A DNA stretch of 7,888 bases from Patescibacteria group bacterium (GTDB lineage Bacteria; Patescibacteriota; Patescibacteriia; 2-12-FULL-60-25), in assembly GCA_018817245.1 (NCBI GenBank), contig JAHIUG010000126.1, positions 1 through 7,888 on the forward strand, written 5' to 3'. The position numbers were made by a program, and so were the translations under genes. The stretch's first letter is position 1, and each line of letters begins with the position of its first letter. Under the pieces are notes generated by a model, which had not been told where the DNA came from, did no database searches, and was given only the letters and a program-made list of their open reading frames with translations. This document shows positions 1-3,676 of the stretch, one piece after another.

Positions 1-111
1 GTCGGTCTTTACTTGGGCAAGGAAAAAATTGCCGAGGGCAATGGATCGTCCAAACAGGAGGCACAAGTGTCTGCTGCTGAAGCCGGGCTTAAAGCAAAAA
101 AGTGGGGCTAA
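1..111 (+). CDS. rnc: Ribonuclease III, C-terminal fragment (5' end outside window)
   Basis: This is the last 36 codons of a gene entering from the left edge, ending in TAA at 109-111. The peptide starts VGLYLGKEKIAEGNG and continues SSKQEAQVSAAEAGL, which is the end of a double-stranded RNA-binding domain: a beta strand, the G-x-G-x-SK turn, then the final Ala-rich helix. The arrangement is typical of the RNase III C-terminus. RNase III cleaves double-stranded RNA during rRNA processing and mRNA turnover in the cytoplasm. The catalytic domain is not in the window, so the assignment rests on the dsRBD tail alone; another dsRBD protein is possible but less likely in a bacterium. A terminator hairpin follows 15 bases after the stop, so the gene probably ends its transcript. 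Confidence 0.82.
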   Translation, partial: VGLYLGKEKIAEGNGSSKQEAQVSAAEAGLKAKKWG

Positions 112-126
112 GGAAAGGTTTATAGA

Positions 127-155
127 AAAAGACCCGGGTTAGACTCGGGTCTTTT
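127..155. terminator. Bidirectional rho-independent terminator
   Basis: A 12-bp stem pairs 127-138 with 144-155 (AAAAGACCCGGG with CTCGGGTCTTTT, one G-T wobble) around a 5-base loop. A-rich and T-rich flanks give a U-tract in either direction. It lies between the convergent ends of the RNase III gene (+) and the small membrane-protein operon (-), so it probably serves both. Confidence 0.85.
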
Positions 156-186
156 GAAAGTTTTTTGAGAAGATGCACCTAGCCAC

Positions 187-303
187 TCACGGATGGATCT
201 GTATGATCGCCGCAACAAGGAAAAACACTAGCCCTCCGACGAGCATCAGATTAACCAACCTGTCGCCGTCGTACAGATTTTCCGGATCATGAATCCGCAT
301 CAT
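187..303 (-). CDS. Small single-pass membrane protein (38 aa), hypothetical
   Basis: Two consecutive ATG codons (301-303, 298-300) open a 38-codon frame ending in TGA at 187-189. The protein has a polar, acidic N-terminus (MMRIHDPENLYDGD) followed by one hydrophobic segment at about residues 17-35 and a very short tail, so a single transmembrane helix is likely. The first ATG overlaps the TGA stop of the upstream 66-aa gene, and AGAGG lies 5 bases before it, inside that gene's last codons. This is a typical translational-coupling layout, which supports a real gene despite its length. I do not recognise the family. The bidirectional hairpin at 127-155 follows. Function unknown; it could act with the co-transcribed 66-aa protein in the membrane. 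Confidence 0.6.
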   Translation of the reverse strand: MMRIHDPENLYDGDRLVNLMLVGGLVFFLVAAIIQIHP

Positions 304-500
304 TCCATCCTCTCTTTAGGGTCTGTACCAATCACCCATCCTAGTGGAAGTGCGACTACTATCGTTAGGAGGATTCCTATAATTATTACGCCACGAGTAA
401 ATTCGAGATTTCCGATAATCTTCAGGGCAAAAAGTAGAAGCCAGGGCAAAGCTGCAAAAACTGTCAAAAAGAAGCTCCGCGTAGGCCAATCAGCTTTCAT
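300..500 (-). CDS. Small two-helix membrane protein (66 aa), hypothetical
   Basis: The frame can be extended to an ATG at 545, but the start chosen here is the ATG at 498-500, because AGGAGG lies 5 bases upstream (506-511) and a candidate promoter overlaps the longer version. The 66-aa product has two hydrophobic segments, at about residues 9-29 (after MKADWPTR) and 37-58, joined by a short loop with Asn, Glu and Arg. The tail is charged (DPKERME). It looks like a two-pass inner-membrane hairpin protein. No family is recognised. It overlaps the start of the 38-aa membrane gene by 4 bases, so the two are probably made together. A small membrane modulator is one possibility, but nothing in the sequence fixes a function. 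Confidence 0.7.
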   Translation of the reverse strand: MKADWPTRSFFLTVFAALPWLLLFALKIIGNLEFTRGVIIIGILLTIVVALPLGWVIGTDPKERME

Positions 501-505
501 GGTCA

Positions 506-511
506 CCTCCT
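506..511 (-). promoter_or_regulatory. Shine-Dalgarno site deciding the 66-aa start
   Basis: On the minus strand AGGAGG stands 5 bases before the ATG at 498-500 (context GAGAGGAGGTGACC). It argues for that ATG rather than the in-frame ATG at 543-545. Confidence 0.8.
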
Positions 512-551
512 CTCTATTTGGAATGTGCAACAGATGAATATTCAACCAGAA

Positions 552-579
552 ATTTTAACAGAGGTCAACATGGACTCAA
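552..579 (-). promoter_or_regulatory. Candidate promoter of the small membrane-protein operon
   Basis: On the minus strand TTGAGT (574-579) and TAAAAT (552-557) are separated by 16 bases. The -10 matches the sigma-70 consensus at 5 of 6 positions and the -35 at 4 of 6. Transcription would begin near 545, giving a leader of about 45 bases before the 66-aa gene. Weak but well placed. Confidence 0.4.
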
Positions 580-581
580 TT

Positions 582-614
582 CAAAAATAAAACCGACAAT
601 TAGATTGCCGGTTT
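582..614 (-). terminator. Rho-independent terminator of the two-gene hypothetical operon
   Basis: In minus-strand RNA the arms at 605-614 and 590-599 pair over 10 bp around the loop 600-604. A G-U pair sits where the plus strand would have an A-C mismatch, so the hairpin is intact only in the minus direction. A U-rich tail (TTATTTTTG, 581-589) follows. It lies just beyond the stop of the 76-aa gene. Confidence 0.75.
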
Positions 615-646
615 AGATAGTGCCTGGGTCAAGGACTGAATCGCTT

Positions 647-877
647 CTATCTCTTGGCCTTTTTCTTACAGCCTTTGGACACCTTTTGAGCTACATCCAA
701 CTTGATGTAAAAAAGCGTGACACAAATATTTGATACGCCTCCATTTGTGTCTTCGATCGGACTCTGGACAGCGCACGTGCGCCGAACAAAGCTGCCTTTC
801 TCGTCAAACCATTTCTGAATGCTGCGTTCAACAGCGTCGGGAGTACCCTCGAAAATCTTCACATGCTCCTGTGCCAT
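647..877 (-). CDS. Small soluble protein (76 aa), possibly Cse60-like
   Basis: Starts at ATG 875-877 with AAGGAG 6 bases upstream (884-889) and ends in TAG. The product opens MAQEHVKIFEGTPDAVERSI, then QKWFDEKG, then two likely beta strands around residues 29-38 and 50-58, and a Lys-rich tail (KGCKKKAKR). The order strand, FEG turn, amphipathic helix ending in W-F, strand, strand resembles the small proteins Pfam calls Spore_Cse60 (formerly DUF2758), which begin K-x-F-E-G and carry an E-x-x-I-N-x-W/F helix. This is recall of a pattern, not a search result, and the molecular role of that family is not known to me. It is the second gene of an operon, 24 bases after the stop of the 125-aa gene, and is followed by a good terminator. 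Confidence 0.65.
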   Translation of the reverse strand: MAQEHVKIFEGTPDAVERSIQKWFDEKGSFVRRTCAVQSPIEDTNGGVSNICVTLFYIKLDVAQKVSKGCKKKAKR

Positions 878-883
878 GTTTTT

Positions 884-889
884 CTCCTT
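884..889 (-). promoter_or_regulatory. Shine-Dalgarno site of the 76-aa gene
   Basis: AAGGAG on the minus strand, 6 bases before the ATG at 875-877 and inside the 24-base gap after the 125-aa gene. It supports independent initiation within a shared transcript. Confidence 0.75.
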
Positions 890-901
890 ATGCGTTTGAC
901 G

Positions 902-1279
902 TTAAAAGCCTTCCATCTCCGGTGTATGACAATTCACTGCCATATAACCAAGACGAACATCATCCAGATCAATTGAGACTATAAACTTGTAACCAAGGTC
1001 TTCAGCCATTTCCTTCGGCATTATAAATAGATAACTGGGACCCTTCTTGCCGGGTCTAATCCTTTTCAAACGATCCTCTTGTTCCCAATCTTCATTTCGC
1101 TGATGAAGATCCACTGCCACACCGGCTGGGAAGTAAAATTCGATGAATTGAAGAGCGAGATCTTCCATAACGTTAGGCGAAGCTACGACTGCGATCTTCG
1201 CGCCACTTGATGGCCTCTTTTTTACGGAGGCTTTTTTGATCTCATCAACAGAGATCAGATAAAATCCAATCTTGTTCAT
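902..1279 (-). CDS. Hypothetical soluble protein (125 aa)
   Basis: The open frame reaches back to a TTG at 1384, but that codon is part of a consensus -35 box, so it cannot be the start. The ATG at 1277-1279 has AAGGAGG 6 bases upstream (1286-1292) and gives a 125-aa product. It begins MNKIGFYLISVDEIKKA, then a basic linker (KKRPSSG), then KIAVVASPNVMEDLALQFIE, which reads as a beta strand, loop and helix. The rest is charged (NEDWEQEDRLKRIRPGKKG) and ends with further strand-like stretches (YLFIMP, KFIVSIDLDDV). There is no signal peptide or membrane segment. I do not recognise the family; a compact alpha/beta cytoplasmic protein is the most that can be said. It is the first gene of an operon with the 76-aa gene. 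Confidence 0.72.
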   Translation of the reverse strand: MNKIGFYLISVDEIKKASVKKRPSSGAKIAVVASPNVMEDLALQFIEFYFPAGVAVDLHQRNEDWEQEDRLKRIRPGKKGPSYLFIMPKEMAEDLGYKFIVSIDLDDVRLGYMAVNCHTPEMEGF

Positions 1280-1285
1280 GTCCAG

Positions 1286-1292
1286 CCTCCTT
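1286..1292 (-). promoter_or_regulatory. Shine-Dalgarno site deciding the 125-aa start
   Basis: AAGGAGG on the minus strand, 6 bases before the ATG at 1277-1279. Together with the promoter just upstream it excludes the longer 160-codon reading. Confidence 0.85.
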
Positions 1293-1354
1293 GCCCCGTC
1301 TGATGGGAATTGTGAAAGTGCCTTTGCAAACCAAATCTGGCGACTTGATCGTGA

Positions 1355-1384
1355 AAGATAAACATAGCTTACCATACCTGTCAA
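1355..1384 (-). promoter_or_regulatory. Sigma-70-type promoter of the hypothetical operon
   Basis: On the minus strand a perfect -35 TTGACA (1379-1384) and a -10 TATCTT (1355-1360, 4 of 6) are 18 bases apart. The predicted start near 1347 leaves a leader of about 68 bases before the 125-aa gene. It faces away from the tRNA promoter, with 5 bases between the two -35 boxes. Confidence 0.6.
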
Positions 1385-1389
1385 CGGGA

Positions 1390-1418
1390 TTGACGTTAAG
1401 TTATTTTTAGTATATCCT
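1390..1418 (+). promoter_or_regulatory. Promoter of tRNA-Arg
   Basis: TTGACG (1390-1395, 5 of 6) and TATCCT (1413-1418, 4 of 6) are separated by 17 bases. The predicted start near 1425 is only a few bases before the mature tRNA 5' end at 1431, as is common for a single tRNA gene with a short leader. Confidence 0.6.
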
Positions 1419-1430
1419 CGGCAAACATAT

Positions 1431-1507
1431 GCGTCCCTAGCTCAGTTGGATAGAGCGCGTGGCTTCGGACCACGAGGTCGGAGGTTCGAGCCCTCCGGGG
1501 CGCACCA
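1431..1507 (+). tRNA. tRNA-Arg (anticodon TCG)
   Basis: A full cloverleaf can be folded by eye. The acceptor stem is GCGTCCC with GGGGCGC (one T-G wobble). The D arm is GCTC/GAGC, and the anticodon stem is CGTGG/CCACG around the loop CTTCGGA. The variable loop is AGGTC and the T arm is GGAGG-TTCGAGC-CCTCC. The anticodon is TCG at 1465-1467, reading CGA and, by wobble, other CGN arginine codons. The discriminator is A (1504) and CCA is encoded (1505-1507). G follows the anticodon. The gene stands alone, between its own promoter and a terminator hairpin. Confidence 0.96.
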
Positions 1508-1511
1508 TAAC

Positions 1512-1536
1512 AAAACACTCCCAAAAGGAGTGTTTT
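1512..1536. terminator. Terminator hairpin after tRNA-Arg, probably bidirectional
   Basis: A perfect 10-bp stem pairs AAAACACTCC (1512-1521) with GGAGTGTTTT (1527-1536) around a CAAAA loop. It starts 5 bases after the tRNA and ends in TTTT on the + strand. In the minus direction it is followed by GTTTTGTTA, so it can also stop transcripts of the cluster that ends at 1605. The stretch 1537-1604 holds only AT-rich sequence and a short ATTC repeat. Confidence 0.8.
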
Positions 1537-1594
1537 ATAATTTCCAAATATCAATTTCCATACCTTTTATCTACCTCCTACAAATCACAAACTA

Positions 1595-1610
1595 ATTCAT
1601 TCATTCATTC
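1595..1610. repeat. ATTC tetranucleotide repeat over the stop of the 652-aa gene
   Basis: Four exact copies of ATTC in tandem, continuing as a degenerate CTTCC. The TGA stop of the 652-aa gene (1605-1607) lies inside it. Short enough to be chance alone, but it matches the pattern of periodic DNA at the ends of the other genes in this cluster. Confidence 0.7.
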
Positions 1611-3563
1611 CTTCCTCACAACTCCCTTTCCTTGCGCTCCTTCATCATTTTGCAAATCAGTGGTCAACTCCGGTTGAGTCAAGACAATGGTTTTATCAAC
1701 CTGCGCATCTTTGAATTCCAATCGACTTTCGCTCATTAGTTTTGCAAAGCGACCCGCATCCGCTTCATTCGGCGTGACAGTAATCTCAAATTCGATAATT
1801 GTATCATTCACATTTTCCGGCAAACGATTAAGTTTCCAAACAACGCGGCGTGTATTTGAATCATAAGCAAGCTCCCCGGCATCAGTCTTAACAACCCGTA
1901 CCCAGTCAGCAATCTTGGATAAAGTTGTCTCGGCTTTCAAGTCTTTAAGCTCATGAAAATTTTTATTAATCTGCCAGATGACACGATAAGTCGTTTTTTG
2001 TCCGACTACCGGCGGCAAAGGCCCTTCGCCAAACGGCGCACCTTCTTCTGAAAAATATCTGGCTTCGGATTTAAATTCAGCATCTGTTATATAAGACAGG
2101 ACAATGGGAGCGGATTTAACCACGCGTTCAACTTTTGTACCGCCAACTGAATCGACAGTGGCTTCAAGAACCACGCGAACCGCCAAACCGGTCGCTCCTT
2201 TGTCACTTGGCAAAGTATCTAATGACACATCAATATCCCCCATCTCGCGTGGCTTTAAGCGACCCAATCCGGAAATTTGTTTCTTTGTCCACGTTACAGA
2301 ATCACCCTTTTGCGTGCCACTGGCGTTATCATCATAGTTTGACCAATCCACTAAATCTTCGGACGATCCACCATTGGTAGAGGTAACTGCTTCAAAACTA
2401 AGACGCATCTCAACATCTTTTAAATCTTCAGATGATGTATTTTCATAACTAATAGCAAGACGCAACATGCTTCCATAATTTACATTTAAATCCGTATCGC
2501 TTCCGTTCACAATCATCTTGAGCGATAAGTCGCCTGCCAAAACAGTAAACGACGTTTCACTTCGTTGGCTGGCATGAAAAATACCTTCGTTTGTTTTCTT
2601 ACCGGCCTCAGCTATTACATGCGCCTCACCGGATACACCTGACGCGAATGAACCATGGACTGAAAGCGTGGAGGATGCACCGGCCTCAATCGTTCCAATG
2701 GGTATGAGCGCGACTCTTCCGCTAATATCGACAATACTGGAAGTGGCAACCAATTGAAAACCCTCGGGCAATGTAAACTGCGCCATCAAATCTTCAAAAG
2801 CAATTTCTCCTTTATTCTCAACCGTATATTTAATTGTAATTTCATCACCGGGCAAGGCTTTTACCGGAACATCCAACGAACCCTCCAACACACTGTCTTT
2901 ATAATTTAAGACCTTTGTGGCCAATGTTTCAAAATCGCTACTGAATGAGGCCGGTCGATATGTGCCCACAACCTGAACGGCAGTCACCGTCCCCAGCGCG
3001 CCTGTAAATGTTCCTTTGATTTCTATGCTGCCTTCACCACCAGCGGCTATTGAACCAAGACGCCAGCTAAAATCTTCATCAGTTGGCGGTGGTTCAGTTT
3101 GACTAACTACAAAATCCGATGGAAAGTTGACTCTTAAATGAGAAGAAGCCAATGGCTCGGATGTACGATTGTTATATTTTATTAAATAAGTGATCTCCTC
3201 TCCCAAAGAAATATTTTCAGGTCCCTCAATCTGAATAGCCAAAGCGTCGCCAGTGAAGCCGCGAAAGGGCTTTAGAAAAGTTGAGCCGGCCCATATTGCG
3301 CCAATAACAATTATTGCGAACAAAAATGCGGTTACCAACAAATACAACCATCGCTTTGATTTAACATGTTCGAACTTTGTCAGGTCGGGCATCTTACCGG
3401 ACTCATCTTTATATATTGCGCCTAGTCCCTTAGTGACATCCTCTTCGTGCTGCTCGCTAACTTTTGTATCAGCAGGCTGGACTGTTTCAACTTTAAAACT
3501 CTGAGTCTCTTTTAGGGCCTTTGCTATCAACTTTCTATTTTTCTTATTTTTCTTTTTTGCCAT
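1605..3563 (-). CDS. Membrane-anchored protein with DUF11-like beta-sandwich repeats (652 aa)
   Basis: Starts ATG 3561-3563, ends TGA. Residues 1-70 are polar and probably cytoplasmic, opening with a very basic stretch (MAKKKNKKNRK). Residues 71-97 form one strong transmembrane helix after KSKRW. The remaining ~555 residues should be extracellular. They contain about four related units of roughly 100-130 residues, each with the pattern G-D/E-E-x-T/I-x-Y-x-V-x-N, then a P-x-F/G turn, then a W/I-L-G-x-I-x-G stretch (for example near 119-200, 238-320, 345-475 and 515-600). This is the pattern of DUF11/CARDB-like immunoglobulin-fold repeats found in surface proteins. No catalytic motif is seen and there is only one helix, so it is likely a structural or scaffold protein on the outer face of the membrane. 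No clear SD precedes the ATG. It is the last gene of the cluster, 98 bases after the DUF4012 gene. Confidence 0.78.
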   Translation of the reverse strand: MAKKKNKKNRKLIAKALKETQSFKVETVQPADTKVSEQHEEDVTKGLGAIYKDESGKMPDLTKFEHVKSKRWLYLLVTAFLFAIIVIGAIWAGSTFLKPFRGFTGDALAIQIEGPENISLGEEITYLIKYNNRTSEPLASSHLRVNFPSDFVVSQTEPPPTDEDFSWRLGSIAAGGEGSIEIKGTFTGALGTVTAVQVVGTYRPASFSSDFETLATKVLNYKDSVLEGSLDVPVKALPGDEITIKYTVENKGEIAFEDLMAQFTLPEGFQLVATSSIVDISGRVALIPIGTIEAGASSTLSVHGSFASGVSGEAHVIAEAGKKTNEGIFHASQRSETSFTVLAGDLSLKMIVNGSDTDLNVNYGSMLRLAISYENTSSEDLKDVEMRLSFEAVTSTNGGSSEDLVDWSNYDDNASGTQKGDSVTWTKKQISGLGRLKPREMGDIDVSLDTLPSDKGATGLAVRVVLEATVDSVGGTKVERVVKSAPIVLSYITDAEFKSEARYFSEEGAPFGEGPLPPVVGQKTTYRVIWQINKNFHELKDLKAETTLSKIADWVRVVKTDAGELAYDSNTRRVVWKLNRLPENVNDTIIEFEITVTPNEADAGRFAKLMSESRLEFKDAQVDKTIVLTQPELTTDLQNDEGAQGKGVVRKE

Positions 3564-3565
3564 GT

Positions 3566-3604
3566 TGGTCTACGAAATTACTAATTCCATAAAAATTTTA
3601 CGAA
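3566..3604. repeat. TTCGTA-rich leader block before the 652-aa gene
   Basis: On the minus strand this AT-rich block contains TTCGTA twice (plus-strand ACGAA at 3572-3576 and 3600-3604). Its end (3566-3580, TGGTCTACGAAATTA on the plus strand) matches the block before the DUF4012 gene at 12 of 15 positions and stops 2 bases before the ATG. It may be a diverged copy of the leader at 6328-6386. Confidence 0.55.
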
Positions 3605-3612
3605 TTTCCTGT

Positions 3613-3676
3613 CCTCGTGCTCTCGTGCTCTCGTGCTTTAATGTTCTATTGCTTTAATGTTTTAATGTTCTCTTGT
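3613..3676. repeat. Degenerate 8-bp tandem repeat, eight units
   Basis: Read in steps of 8 on the plus strand the units are CCTCGTGC, TCTCGTGC (twice), TTTAATGT, TCTATTGC, TTTAATGT (twice) and TCTCTTGT, all fitting a TnTnnTGY pattern apart from the first base. Two sub-types, TCTCGTGC and TTTAATGT, alternate in blocks. The last two units contain the stop codon (3662-3664) and the last four sense codons of the DUF4012 gene, so the repeat has contributed its final residues (TREH). Confidence 0.85.

Noticed and set aside
289..537. Plus-strand open frame of 82 codons
   Set aside because: It is the antisense shadow of the 66-aa membrane gene, with no SD and a composition of basic and Ser/Pro residues typical of shadow frames.
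501..545. N-terminal extension of the 66-aa protein to the ATG at 545
   Set aside because: The extension contains the SD for the ATG at 500 and begins about where transcription is predicted to start.
730..984. Plus-strand open frame of 84 codons
   Set aside because: It crosses the gap between two well-supported minus-strand genes on the opposite strand and has no translation signal.
1280..1384. N-terminal extension of the 125-aa protein to a TTG at 1384
   Set aside because: The TTG is part of the TTGACA -35 box, and a strong SD sits before the ATG at 1279.
1459..1677. Plus-strand open frame of 72 codons starting inside the tRNA
   Set aside because: It begins in tRNA-Arg, reads through its terminator hairpin and overlaps the end of the 652-aa gene.
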